DNA of 25,688 nucleotides from assembly GCA_037178675.1 (NCBI GenBank), contig JAYMGJ010000767.1:1-25688 (forward strand). The letters run 5' to 3'. Source of the DNA: Scleroderma bovista (taxonomy: Eukaryota > Basidiomycota > Agaricomycetes > Boletales > Sclerodermataceae). Position 1 is the stretch's first letter. Every line of letters begins with the position of its first letter. The notes below the pieces were generated by a model that saw only the letters and a program-made list of their open reading frames with translations, made no database searches and had not been told where the DNA came from. Positions 11,092 through 22,894 of this stretch are shown in pieces. The position numbers were made by a program, and so were the translations under genes.

Positions 11092-11285
11092 GGCCAAAGA
11101 ACACAACCAACAAGCCCTGCAACAGGCTGCCAGTCTCGCAGACTCGAACACAGTTCGACCAAACTTGGTTGCGGGATCTGGGTTTTGTCACGTGATCTTA
11201 TGTACATAAACGTGACATTTGAAGCTACTACTAACATACGATCCAGTCTTTCTTTTCCCTCATTCCGCATAGGTTGGTGGAAACT
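11092..11285. promoter_or_regulatory. Divergent promoter, kinase / dehydrogenase
   Basis: Only 194 bp separate the two start codons. The region carries a palindromic E-box, CACGTG at 11189-11194 in the context GTCACGTGAT, of the type bound by bHLH factors (Cbf1, Pho4, Tye7 in yeast). A TACATAAAC stretch near 11212-11220 might serve as a weak TATA for the plus-strand gene. Both genes are probably driven from here. Confidence 0.5.
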
Positions 11286-12699
11286 ATGAATACAGACGCA
11301 GTCCCTTTCCCCCGTCCTACTTCCAAACACCTTCCCAAGATCGGGTGGTATGGTCTTGGGGCTATGGGGTTCTTCATGGCCCGAAACCTTGCGGCATCGA
11401 ACAGACTAGAATTGCCCGTCTTAGTCTACAACAGAACCGTTTCAAAGGCAGGGAAGCTTGTCAACGACATCGGAACAAATGCTGCTACCGTAGCATCAGG
11501 TCTGGCCGAACTTGTCACGGAATGCGATGTCATTTTCACCAATCTCGCCAATGATGCTGCTGTACAATGCGTTTACGATGACTTCGCTAAAATAATGATT
11601 GTGAGTCACAATGCTAAACGTTTTGTAGAACTGGCGTGTATTCTTGGTCTCTGAATCAGCAAACACCGCCTGATGGACGAAAGATATTTGTAGATACAAG
11701 CACGGTGAGTGTCACAGTGTTGTCACGGCTAGGAAATGCACCAATCACTATGGACTGCAGATTTACCCTTCACTTGCAGGTAAAGGGGTGCTGTAAAATC
11801 AGTTTACTGTTAACTAGATGTTAATAATACATTCAGCCCAAATCGACAAGCTGCTGCAGCAATTTCTCCACTGTCACTTCGTAACGTCACCTGTTTTTGG
11901 TCCACCTGCAGCAGCAGACGCAGGGGACTTGGTGATCGCGATGAGCGGCGATTATCGCTCCAAGCAGGAGGTTGCTCATCTTCTCGTTCCTGGAGTGGGG
12001 AGGAAAGTCATCGATCTTGGGGGAAACGTTGAAAAGGGTGGGTCGCTTCTCAGACCAATGTCGCTGACAGCGAAGAATGAACTTGATAATTCCAGCTCCT
12101 ACGTTCAAGTTGATCGGAAACGGGATGATCATGGGTGCCAACGAGTTGCTGGCAGAGACGCTCACTCTTGGAGAAAAGTCTGGCATTGGGGCCCACACAG
12201 TGAACAGTCTCATCAAAGGTATATGCCCAACCTCACAACATTTGAGGTTTCTCACCCCTTTCTAGAAATTATGCCGGCTCCTGGGTGCGCCCCATACCTA
12301 CTATTTTGGGGTTGATGACCGATACTCTTTGCAGTCTCATTGCTTACGGCGACAAAATGGTGAATGACCGCTTCGATGGCTCTGTCGGGTTTTCGATCGA
12401 TCTCGCCATCAAAGATTCGCTGTCGGTATCCATTGTCCTAATACCATTGGGGTTCTTATCCTAAATCCCTGTTGGACAGTCACCTCCGTCGCCTGGCAGC
12501 GGAACTCAGCTGTCCCATGCCTACGGTTGATATCGCTCATCAGCGCTTGATTACTGCCCGTGCGATTCATGAACGACAGAGGTCATCGGGCTCCCAAAAG
12601 TGGGACACGCTTGACTGGAGCGCATCGATTGCTGGCAGCAGGGTAGCGGCAGGGTTAGAACCTTTCGACTGCGATGTACGTGTCACTTATCAACATTAA
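11286..12699 (+). CDS. Beta-hydroxyacid dehydrogenase (3-hydroxyisobutyrate dehydrogenase-like)
   Basis: NAD(P)-dependent oxidoreductase of the 6-phosphogluconate/3-hydroxyisobutyrate dehydrogenase superfamily. Exons: 11286-11600, 11660-11704, 11761-11779, 11837-12037, 12096-12218, 12266-12284, 12335-12421, 12480-12699; 342 residues. Seen: the dinucleotide-binding GLGAMG at residues 23-28; VYNRT at the end of the second strand; FVDTSTIYPSL; FVTSPVFGPPAAADAGDLVIAMSG; and the catalytic Lys motif FKLIGN (K198-x3-N202) leading the all-helical C-terminal domain. Two exons are only 19 nt long. There is no obvious mitochondrial presequence, so a true valine-catabolism HIBADH role is unproven and the substrate cannot be told. 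The last codons are uncertain: an intron at 12676-12719 would replace the final seven residues by a longer tail. Confidence 0.88.
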
Positions 12700-13131
12700 A
12701 ATAACAATCACTTCCTCAGATATACATCCATAGGCCCATCATGTTGTCCCCGACGATTGATCATCGTCATCGGATTTGGCTTGTCTAGATCGCACAGGGA
12801 AGGGATAGTGATCCAGCAAGTAAATTGATGTTGGAGCGGTATACCACAGATCCGGGTTTTGACTCCTATGTAGCAAATTGGCTTCCGCCAAAATTTTACA
12901 GCGGTGCATTCTACAAACGGTTATGACGCAAGGTGTCAAATTGTAAGACCACCGAATGACCACAGGAGGTGGCCCTACCGGAAACAAAGACCTACCATTT
13001 CATATTTCACCGTTACTGACATAAAAGCCCGTGCTGCTTTTGCTCATCCCCACTGGTCTTCGATTCCCTCCCAGGGCTGTCGGTTGCCCTCGTCACCAAC
13101 TGAGGTTGAGGTGTCTTTCTTTTTCTGCGTC
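12700..13131. other. Intergenic with TATA-like element of the CPL1-like gene
   Basis: These 432 bases hold no gene I can support. A CATAAAAG element at 13020-13027 lies 112 bp before the ATG at 13132 and is followed by pyrimidine-rich DNA, a common basidiomycete core-promoter layout. An open frame runs into the next gene from 12904, but its upstream part has no signal-peptide or conserved character. Confidence 0.45.
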
Positions 13132-14404
13132 ATGACAACCCTCCATGTCAAATACCTCTTCGTTGTCCTGGTTTTATTTCTCTTTTCCGAAGCAGCGATA
13201 TTGGGCAATGGTTTAAATACCCCTGATCCTGCCCCTGCCAGACGCTATGCCTCACCTATCGGCCCTACTCAAACAGCTACGGCGACCTTCCCGCGGGAGG
13301 ATCTCGCAGAGCGTTCCAATGAAGCCGGTGAGGCAAAGCCTACTTCACGTCGTCAGGTAGCCTCGCTTCGAAACCATACCCCACGCCAGGCATTTCCATC
13401 CCTGAAGTATTCCCCCCCGCCAAAGCATGATGATCCATTGCCTTTTCCTGAGGATCCCGACGATATTTCTTCCCAGGACAACCCGTCTTGGGATGATGGG
13501 GAAGACGACTCGCCTGATGATAAAAAGGTTCGTCGTCAGGCATCCCCTCTTCGACAACATACCCCTCGCCGGGCAGTCCCTACCGGACAGCATTATCCTC
13601 ATCGCGTAGAACGTTCCCGTCCTCAGGTATTCCCGTCCCCGAAATTTTCGCCTCCACCAAAGCACGACGATCCACCGCCTTTTTCTGAGGACCCCGATGG
13701 TGATTCTTCCCAGGATGACCCGTCTGGGGACGACGGGGAAGACGACTCACCTGACGATACAAAGGTTCGTCGGGAGGCAACCCCGCTTCGGCACCATATT
13801 CCCCGCCAGGCAGTCCCTACTGGACAGCACCAACCCCGGCGTGCAGAACATTTCCCTCATCAGGCATTCCCGTCCCAGAAGTATTCGCCCCCATCAAAGC
13901 ATGATGATCCACCGCCTTTTTGGGATTCCGATGACATTCCCTCCCAGGACGACCCGTCTGGGGATCATGGGGACGATGGAGATGACGGGGACGACGGGTC
14001 ACCTGAAGATATCTCTCCTGACTCTCCTGCGAAACATAGGCGAAGCATAAAGCAGCAGGTGACTATAGGCATAGGTGCTGGGTTCTGTCCTGCGGGACTG
14101 TTCGCGTGTCCCATTCAGAGTGCACTTGGATTGTTCCCAGGTGCAGTGAATGACGAATATGAGTGCGTTGATTTCAAGTCTGACCTGGACAACTGTGGAG
14201 GCTGCTCTAGTCTGGATCCCGGAAGGTAAGTTACCGACTGGCTCGTGTGGCATGTGCTCGTACTCATCAAAGTGATACAGGTACAATTGCAGGGCAATTC
14301 CTCATGTATCATCGGTTGCATGTGTCTCTGGACAATGTGTCGTTACTGCTTGCCAGCCTGGATACACTCCCAAGGCTGATACGCAGATATGTGCCTCCGC
14401 TTAG
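13132..14404 (+). CDS. Secreted protein: dibasic-bounded acidic repeats plus CPL1-like Cys-rich domain
   Basis: Exons 13132-14225 and 14281-14404; 405 residues. The start at 13132 is chosen because it opens a clear signal peptide (MTTLHVKYLFVVLVLFLFSEA). Residues about 70-300 hold three tandem units rich in Pro, Asp, Ser and His (boxes FPSLKYSPPPKHDDP, FPSPKFSPPPKHDDP, FPSQKYSPPSKHDDP) with a 79-residue period. RR pairs occur at residues 73, 134, 213 and 303, the last three in KVRR, KVRR and KHRR contexts. They suggest Kex2-like cleavage in the Golgi (inference). Residues about 310-405 form a domain with ten cysteines (FCPAGLFACP, YECVDFKSDLDNCGGC, YNCRAIP, CVSGQCVVTACQPGY) matching the fungal CPL1-like domain. 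Function is unknown; extracellular or cell-wall placement is inferred from the signal peptide. Confidence 0.85.
13348..14043 (+). repeat. In-frame tandem repeats, 237-bp period
   Basis: The FPSxKxS boxes begin at 13390, 13627 and 13864, exactly 237 bp (79 codons) apart twice. Dibasic codon pairs at 13348, 13531, 13768 and 14038 bound the units. The first unit is shorter by 18 codons because it lacks the VPTGQH...H segment. The third gains extra Asp-Gly codons (GDDGDDGDDG), a local microsatellite-like expansion. The periods show recent duplication of a coding module. Confidence 0.9.
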
Positions 14405-14846
14405 GTTTGCATTGCGATCCGCTCCGTCGTAACAGAACGTCGACCTCATTCCTTCTTGATACGTTACTCTTGAGAGGACCTTTTTATCAGGCTTACAATG
14501 GATTATTGAGACCATCTTATCTGGACCTTTTGAACGGACCACTAGCTTTTTTGTCAGTCGGATGATCTGGACTGCTTACTAGACTTTGACTCCTTCAGTA
14601 TTTATATGGTTCCACACTAGCCTTGGACAAGTGACACAGCTTAGCTATTCCATGTAGCACAGCTATCAGATATGCTGGTTGTGGTTCAATATTCAATATA
14701 TGTCCTGCTAACGAACTTGGCTAGGTAGTTGAAACCGCTCTTCTATACAGACTCAGATGCAATGCGAGATCCTTACTGCGACTACGGAGTCTTTGCCTAT
14801 GACCTCGGTCCGGATATGTTGTAAATGAGGTAGCTTATTCTGAAAG
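14405..14846. other. Intergenic between convergent genes, nothing seen
   Basis: These 442 bases separate the stops of the CPL1-like gene (+) and RIB7 (-). They should contain both 3' untranslated regions. No open frame, RNA gene or repeat of note was recognised. Confidence 0.5.
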
Positions 14847-15760
14847 TTAATGTAAGTTCGAACCAAACAGTCCTGGACCTACATTATTATGTTGCTCTTC
14901 TGAGAAGCCAACCTTGTATCCTGTACCGTCATCGCCCACAAGTATCGGAGCAGTAGTGGTGATGATAATCGTGTCGGGGCCGAGTGGTTCCCCCTCAAGG
15001 CACGGTTTATGTGCATATTTCAGAAAGCCATTGATGACGGTCGCCCCTCCCTCGACCATCAAGCTCTTGATACCTTGTTCGGAAAGTTCTGCGAGGACCT
15101 GTGGAATTGAAAGTAACCCTACTGGAATGTAAGGAGTTAGACAAGGAGTTATACAAATTCTCACCATTTTCGCATGATACTTCGAAAACAACAGCACCAG
15201 CGGTGATGAGAGCCGATCGTCTTTCCCTTGCCCCAGAGGAGTCGGACGAGCAAAAAATCCAGGGCTGGAGGCCAGTTCCTTGGCGGAAATTGTTCAAGAG
15301 TTTACAGTCGACGTGAAGTCGCAAATGTGCATCCAAAACTACCGGTCGAGGAAGGCTTGTGGGTCGTAACCCTTCAGGGATCAAACGAGCTATAGTTGTC
15401 TATGTCCAAGGTCCAGAAGGTAGAAAAGCCAAGTATACTTACTATTAAGCTGGGGGTTGTCATTCAAAGCGGTTCCGATACCAACAAGAATAGCATCATG
15501 CATAGATCTCATCCTAAGGTTGAAGCTGAAGGACGGACCAAGAGTATTTTGAGGAATGAGTACCAATGAGTCATGAGCATACTCTCCGGACAGCTAAGGA
15601 GGAGCTGCTTTCCATCTTTTCCGGAGATTTTACCGTCCAAAGACTGAGAAAACGTCAGTGTAACTAATGGTATATTGCTCCTTCGTTCGTTGTCTGAACG
15701 AGAAGAAAACACCGAAAGTAAGAAATCGCGAGCGGAACAGTTTGGTGTCGGGAACGCCAT
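14847..15760 (-). CDS. RIB7: RIB7, diaminohydroxyphosphoribosylamino-pyrimidine reductase (riboflavin pathway)
   Basis: Fungal Rib7 reduces 2,5-diamino-6-ribosylamino-4(3H)-pyrimidinone 5'-phosphate with NADPH, the second step of riboflavin synthesis from GTP. Exons read 15760-15564, 15513-15443, 15389-15165, 15121-14847; 255 residues, the usual family length. Seen: PLVTLTFSQSLDGKISG near residue 30; LSCPESMLMTHWMRSMHDAILVGIGTALNDNPQLNTRL, rebuilt over two introns; RPVVLDAHLRL; and the C-terminal EQGIKSLMVEGGATVINGFL that binds substrate in the family. It ends in a domain typical of RibD-type reductases. Divergent from methionine aminopeptidase 2, with 314 bp between starts. Confidence 0.95.
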
Positions 15761-16074
15761 GTCTAATGTCGAGTCAGCAATTCACTATATTTAATGGTTC
15801 GGTGACGCTGATCAATGAACATCGAGAAACAGCCTGAAGTTAGATCTTACCTCTCTTCGGCTTTGTTGGCTTTGAGTAGTGACACTGAGACGCAGAAATA
15901 AACTCTGGCACTGCCCACGCTCTTCCTGGACGATTACATCACTCCAAAGACGCCGAAAGTAAGGTGGCCTTCTGTCTACACCTCCTCGCAGCTCAAGATG
16001 TACGTGCACGATGACGTTTAAACTTTGTTCTGCTATCTGACACTGGTTTCAAGTCAGTATTTACATAACTAGCT
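15761..16074. promoter_or_regulatory. Divergent intergenic promoter, RIB7 / MAP2
   Basis: These 314 bp hold both 5' untranslated regions and promoters. An AT-rich stretch (ACTATATTTAATGG, 15783-15796) next to the RIB7 start could be its TATA-like element. No CACGTG box is present here, unlike the other two divergent promoters in the window. Weak open frames across it look fortuitous. Confidence 0.4.
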
Positions 16075-17846
<1,772 letters not shown>

Positions 17847-17977
17847 GCCTCGTAGTTCATCCAGGATGCATATGTTTTTTGTCTGATGCAATCATTATTG
17901 ATAGATCAGTTGCATGAGTAAGTGAGGGCTTGACTCGACTTGAATCGTTGGGGTCGCGTGACTCATTGTGGCCTGTC

Positions 17978-18105
17978 CACGTGCTACCAACTTGTGTCAC
18001 TGATAGACGTCCAGTCAGCCTCTTTTTGTCACGGCTCAGTGTACTAGCCCCATAAATCCTAGGTCTGACCCGCTCCCTCTCTCATCGTCTCCCTCGGTTC
18101 TCTGG
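17978..18105 (+). promoter_or_regulatory. Promoter of the alpha/beta hydrolase gene
   Basis: Upstream of the ATG at 18127 lie CACGTG (17978-17983), a TATA-like CATAAATC (18051-18058) and then a CT-rich tract (about 18069-18105). CT-rich tracts next to the start site are common in filamentous fungal promoters. The whole gap from MAP2 is 280 bp. Confidence 0.45.
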
Positions 18106-18126
18106 CCTAGGCTACTGGCGAACGCC

Positions 18127-20277
18127 ATGCTTCGCGACTCCCTGCACCTTTTTTACCACTCTCCGAATGTTGTCTCCCCAGCATCACCTTCTCGCGCCCA
18201 CAAATCGCTGTCAGCCATGTTACACGACTATGACACCCCAGGGGTCTTACCACCATCGGCTCGAATGGATCATACATTAATATCTGAGAGCCAGTATCCC
18301 TGGAAACTCTGGGATGCATGGAAATACCCTGCGTTTGCGGTAAGGAAAGGTCCGTTGGTTGTTGGAGATAGCTTTTCGAAAGATTCACTTCGCAATTCTT
18401 TCTTTCAGCTTCGTCTTTAGCTCGCGACATAGTTTCCTACCACATTTGGGGACCTCGGAGAAGAACGTGGGGCATTGAAATGACGATCCTTAGCAGTCTG
18501 ATGAGAGACGTTTCCAGGCATTCAGCACTGGCGGATATCGTGCGTTCTTTTTTGGCCTTCATCTTTTGGTGAAACTTATTGGCAGGCCACGGTTCGCATG
18601 GTGATGGGGCTAGCGGGGTTGGTTCCCCCTCCTACCGACGCGCTAGTCACCCCTGTCACCTTTCGTGTGCACAAACGTAACCTCCGCGGGATTTTGCGGG
18701 CGTTGGACGCACATGAGACTGGAGAGCGCGAGCTCTCTGGAGAGTGGATTGTCGGGAAGAAACTATGGCAGGCGTTACAGTCAGACTATCGATCAACAAG
18801 TAGACCTGTCGACGACGATGCAAGCTTGGAACACTCAGTCTACAGTGATGGATGTTCCTTTAGACGACGTCATTCGCGGGTCGTGCTATACATTCATGGC
18901 GGTTGGTATCCATGATATTTAACCAGCTCTGCGCTCGTTATCGTTTGCAGGGGCATATTGCTATTCCAGCGCTGCTGCACAGAGGATGATCTCGATACCT
19001 CTGTCCAAATCCTTGGATGCACGTGTGTTTGGTAAGTTTCAGTTCTATCGTACCAGCTTTTGTGTAAACCGCGGTGTCAGCCATCGACTATCGTCTCGCA
19101 CCGGAAACCGTATTTCCAGGTTCTCTACACGACGTGGTTAATGCTTACATGCGCTTGACGGACGACCTACAAGTTTCTCCAGAAAACGTGGTTGTTGCAG
19201 GAGACAGTGCAGGTGGTGGCTTATGCCTGGCATTATTGCTATACCTGCGGGACAATGGGTATGACCTGCCCGGTGGAGCAATTCTCCTTTCACCTTGGGT
19301 CGGTAAGTTGTCTACAATTGACATTCCTAGTAACGCTGCTCAACATACACCAAGATCTGACCCTTAGCTGCGCTTCTTGGGAGACAAATGCTGCATATGA
19401 CATAGTCCCCTTTCCTGGTCATGATGCACATCTGAACCCAATCGTGATGTACTTAGGAGACGGTATGTCGCAGTATTTGACACACCCATACGCTAGCCCT
19501 TTGTTCGGGAGCTTCGAGGGCCTGCCACCAATGCTTATCCAATGCGGAGAGGCAGAGGTGTTGAGAGACGAGATAGAGCTCCTTGCACATAAAGCGTCTC
19601 TGGCTGGTGTTTATGTCCAACTCGAAGTCTACGAGGATGGGGTGAGTTGTTCGCTCTCCCAAAACTGACATCGAACATTTATATTCTTATCGTAGGTGCA
19701 CGTGTTCCAATCCTTTCCCTTTGGCGGTTTGGTTAACGAGGCTTTCGCTTCTTGTCGTGACTTCGTGCGCCACAGGCTTCCTGAGATTCAGGATTCTTCA
19801 CCCAGGCTTCTCGGGAATGTTTGCGAAGCGCGCCTCGGGGACGATATCGATAACGATAACGTTCGTGCGGTGCGTGGAGATGGCACTGAGATGTATACTG
19901 GGCGACATGGCGTTCAGGAACGAATGACGCCCCAACTGGGAGATATTGACCCAGAGTTATCTAGCTGGACATGCAATCGGTCTGAGGGCGATGCCTCGAT
20001 CTGTGTCACTGGGGCAGAAACTAGGAGCGTGGGCGCTGAAGTTGATAGCATCAATGCTCCCAGCCTGCGGCGCATCGAATCTACCCTTTCAGCCTTTGTA
20101 ACAAAGCCGCCCCCTTTACTGATGGTGACCGAGGAATCTCAACCGTGCACAGGACCACTAATAGGCAAGACACGTAGTTCTACCAGCATCGCTTCTTTCA
20201 TGGAGCAATTGACATTCTCTTCTAACAACTGCATTATGCCACCTCAGGCACAGAGGTTTAACCAAACGCATGTATGA
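18127..20277 (+). CDS. Alpha/beta hydrolase fold-3 (HSL-type) esterase/lipase with C-terminal extension
   Basis: Hormone-sensitive-lipase-type carboxylester hydrolase. Exons: 18127-18349, 18409-18539, 18586-18901, 18951-19031, 19081-19302, 19355-19641, 19696-20277; 613 residues. Seen: oxyanion motif HGGAYCYSSAA starting at H222, rebuilt over an intron; IDYRLAPE; nucleophile GDSAGGG with S293; SPWVDL; probable acid D396 in GEAEVLRDE; and His H422 in VHVFQSF. The N-terminal 200 residues (WGPRRRTWGIEM..., VTFRVHKRNLRGIL) form the lid or membrane-associated part seen in fungal relatives. After about residue 450 come some 160 residues with little conserved look. The first donor (18350, GTCCGT) is chosen because it restores RK-SSLARDIVSYHIWGPRR; the stronger GTAAGG at 18340 gives a stop. 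The substrate is unknown. Confidence 0.88.
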
Positions 20278-20349
20278 TGTATTATCCTTCCTCATAGTAA
20301 TTGTTTCGTGGAGAGTGTATTGAATGGAATAAGGACATAATACTACATT

Positions 20350-21866
20350 CTAGGACTCACTTCTAGGAATGAATACCTGCTTGTACAATTCCAACTCTTC
20401 AATTGTGTTCTGCAATGCTCTGCGTTCCCAATTACCAAAAATGAATCCCTCATATAGCATAGTCGTAGCCAACCATGATATAAAAACGGTGAAGAAAGTG
20501 AAGAAAGGATTCATCCAGGGAACGGGAACCCAGGCCGAACCGAATATCAAGGTTAATAGGACCACGACGCACAGCGCAAATGTCGCCAGCTCATAACGCG
20601 ATCGTTGCTGAGAGATGCGATAGTAAGCCTGCAGCGTCCCGAGGACTTCCGAAATGGACGCCAAGGATATTTCAGAGGTTCCACCTGCCCATATCGAGGT
20701 AGTACTCTTCACCGTTTCATCTGTGGCGAGTAAGAACCCGTCTGTTTCCTGAGGAATGGTTGCAGTGAATGTGGCTTCCACTCCGAAATGGTCCGAATAG
20801 GAGCAATTGAACTCTGGAATCAGGTCCGTGAAGATGACTTTGGAATCCTGACATTCCAACCTGGGGAAAGTATCGCTATCCAAAGAGCGGGGAGGATGTC
20901 GGAAGAGGATATAGTCGAGGCGCTTGCCTTGGTATTTCCGAATAAGTGGATCAAGGGATGGCTTCGAATCACGATAAGAATTCAAAGGAGAGTCGGCAGT
21001 AACTCCATATTTGACAATACCGTCTATCGGTGATATCACTTCCAACGGGGGTAAAACATACTGGTGGGCAACTGTCCAAGCATCGGACAGACCAGCATGA
21101 TTGAAGACGATATTCATGGGAAGGCTTGTGGGTATACTATTAAAGTCACCCACCTGGTGTGACACGGGTGTGTAAGGCCTCCTAGCATGCAGAGATAAAG
21201 ACGTACCGCTATCACATAATTACCCAGTTCGGCGGCTTCCCTGGCAACTTTTGCAAACTGCCAGGCGTTAACCAGGCGATGACTGCGATTGTATTCGGGG
21301 CCATCTTCCCCACCCTTCGCATAGAGCTAGAGGCGTATGAGCAACGGCAGACAAGAAGAGCATTGACACACTAACGTGAGTATTGAATATTTGCACTTTC
21401 CCCAGGATAGGATGACTGATGGTCACACTGCCCACTGCTTTGCCAACAAACCAGTCACCACCCGTTACGTCTGTCGGCTCACCGTTGAGAGAGTATGGTA
21501 TGATGCTCGTAGAAATAATGGGCCACTTTGTAAACATAGCCAGTCCAGCACCGAGTGCACCGCTAATAGGATGGGGTTAGCGTGGAGAGATCACATCCAT
21601 TCCAAACGCACCTAAGAAAGCGTTTGGTATATGGCAGGCGGTGGGACGTGGCATCTCGAATCTTATTATAGTCCTCTTCGACCCACAACTCTTGAAGGGC
21701 GATAATGTCATGGTCAGACTTGGAGAAAGCATTGGCGATGGCTGCAATGCGTTTATGACGGTCCTTTGAGACATATTTCAAGCCCCTGCACGAATTGCAT
21801 GAAACCGTCTGCAATATCTGACTTGACTCACCAGCAGTTGAAGGTCGCGACTCGGAGGACGTCCAT
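20350..21866 (-). CDS. ISC1: ISC1-like inositol phosphosphingolipid phospholipase C (neutral sphingomyelinase family)
   Basis: Mg-dependent enzyme of the endonuclease/exonuclease/phosphatase fold that releases ceramide from inositol phosphosphingolipids. Exons read 21866-21832, 21785-21612, 21562-21376, 21326-21207, 21153-20350; 439 residues. Seen: VATFNCWGL with N10; Mg-binding E44 in ALQELWVEEDY; the P-loop-like GGDWFVGKAVGSV characteristic of Isc1; IFNTHLYAK; VGDFNSIP; and the catalytic YSDHFGVEA. Two C-terminal membrane helices (about 362-384 and 388-412) precede a short tail, as in yeast Isc1. The stop is 72 bp from that of the convergent hydrolase gene, so the transcripts probably overlap at their 3' ends. 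Confidence 0.95.
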
Positions 21867-21938
21867 GGCAGAGTGGTTTGGCTCCACGCCATCACGTGGG
21901 CAGACGACCCCTTAACGCTCAGCAAAGAGCAGCCAAGC
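21867..21938. promoter_or_regulatory. 72-bp divergent promoter, ISC1 / NXT1, with E-box
   Basis: Only 72 bp separate the ISC1 start (minus) from the NXT1 start (plus). It contains CACGTG at 21893-21898 (context ATCACGTGGG) almost midway. Both 5' leaders must be very short or overlap the opposite gene. Confidence 0.65.
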
Positions 21939-22509
21939 ATGGCGACGGCCTTTACTCGAGACGAGTGCGTGTGTCCGTGCTAGTCTATACGGGAACTAAC
22001 GAGCAAGGGCACAGTATCGAGATATCGACCCGCGCAGCCGACCACTTTACGCGCCTCTACTATTCCACTTATGATTCTCCTACTCGAGCGGAGGATCTCC
22101 CCAAGTTCTATCGTGCCACTTCAACTCTGACGTGGAACGGAAATCCCTGCCAAGGTGCTGAGGGGGTCAAAAAACTCATCCAAGACATGCCCAACACCAA
22201 GCACGAAGTCCAGTCGTATGATTGCCACCCCATTCCAGGTAAGCATCGTCTTTGGCCACGCTACTTTCACGCACCATCTATCCAGGGACGCAACCGCCTT
22301 CGCTGTTGATATCTGTGTCGGGAAATGTTACTCATGGAAAGCCCCCTGTGGCTAAGAGTTCAGCAACGTCAAACCGTTCTATCGAAGGACAGCCTAGGGT
22401 GTTCTTCCAAACATTTATTCTTGTCCCGGATCCCGTTGCTCCGGTAGCCAAAGCCGGGGAAGTAGCCAAGTACTACGTTGATGCCGATGCAATGAGATTT
22501 GTTGGCTAA
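21939..22509 (+). CDS. NXT1: NTF2-related mRNA export factor (NXT1/p15)
   Basis: NTF2-fold partner of the Mex67/NXF1 mRNA export receptor at nuclear pores. Exons: 21939-21964, 22015-22238, 22286-22509; 157 residues, normal for NTF2-fold exporters. Seen: DIEISTRAADHFTRLYYSTYDS, the first helix of the NTF2 fold; LPKFYRATSTLTWNGNPCQG; the helix GVKKLIQDMPNTKHEVQSYDCHPIPG; the core strands SLLISVSGNV and RVFFQTFILVPD; and YYVDADAMRFVG at the end. The first exon is only 26 nt and the joins restore an uninterrupted fold. Budding-yeast Mtr2 is a diverged equivalent; plain NTF2 is less likely because of the length and the exporter-like pattern. Confidence 0.9.
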
Positions 22510-22894
22510 GGTGCGACCCAGTCTTTGTGGTCGATTGGGCCACGGTTGAGTCAAAGCTGAGCCAGATGTTATAATCCCTGCAGAGTGCATGACTCTTCAA
22601 GCTTATGGAGACCATGTCTCAAAGTAATCTCGAACCTGCCGTACAACACATCTTGCAGTCCATGGGCCGCCGAATGTTAGACTGAAGCCAGCAGTAGTGA
22701 CGGTACATTTGTAACACCACCATTCTCGCTCCGGAGCCTCGCCATCTACGTGCCGGTGGATTATATTTGTGTGTCAAGACAGAATAGCAGTCGCCTCAAT
22801 TAGAGTTGTCAATAATTATGTACGACCTACTTTGGCCAGACTTCAAGCTTCAGTGGTCATTGGGCTGACAGAGACTGAAGTAGCAATACTACAC
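22510..22894. other. Intergenic, nothing seen
   Basis: These 385 bases follow the NXT1 stop. No open frame of note, RNA gene or repeat was recognised. The NXT1 3' untranslated region must lie here. Confidence 0.5.

Noticed and set aside
12676..12719. Last intron in the dehydrogenase gene
   Set aside because: GTACGT...CAG is plausible, but the frame already stops at a sensible family length at 12699 and the alternative tail looks random. Left as an alternative.
12904..13131. Upstream extension of the CPL1-like protein frame
   Set aside because: The extra 76 residues hide the signal peptide inside the protein and include a promoter-like CATAAAAG; the ATG at 13132 is the sensible start.
14850..14872. 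tRNA B-box-like GTTCGAACC
   Set aside because: It lies in the RIB7 3' coding end, has no A-box or acceptor stem nearby, and codes for GSNL in frame.
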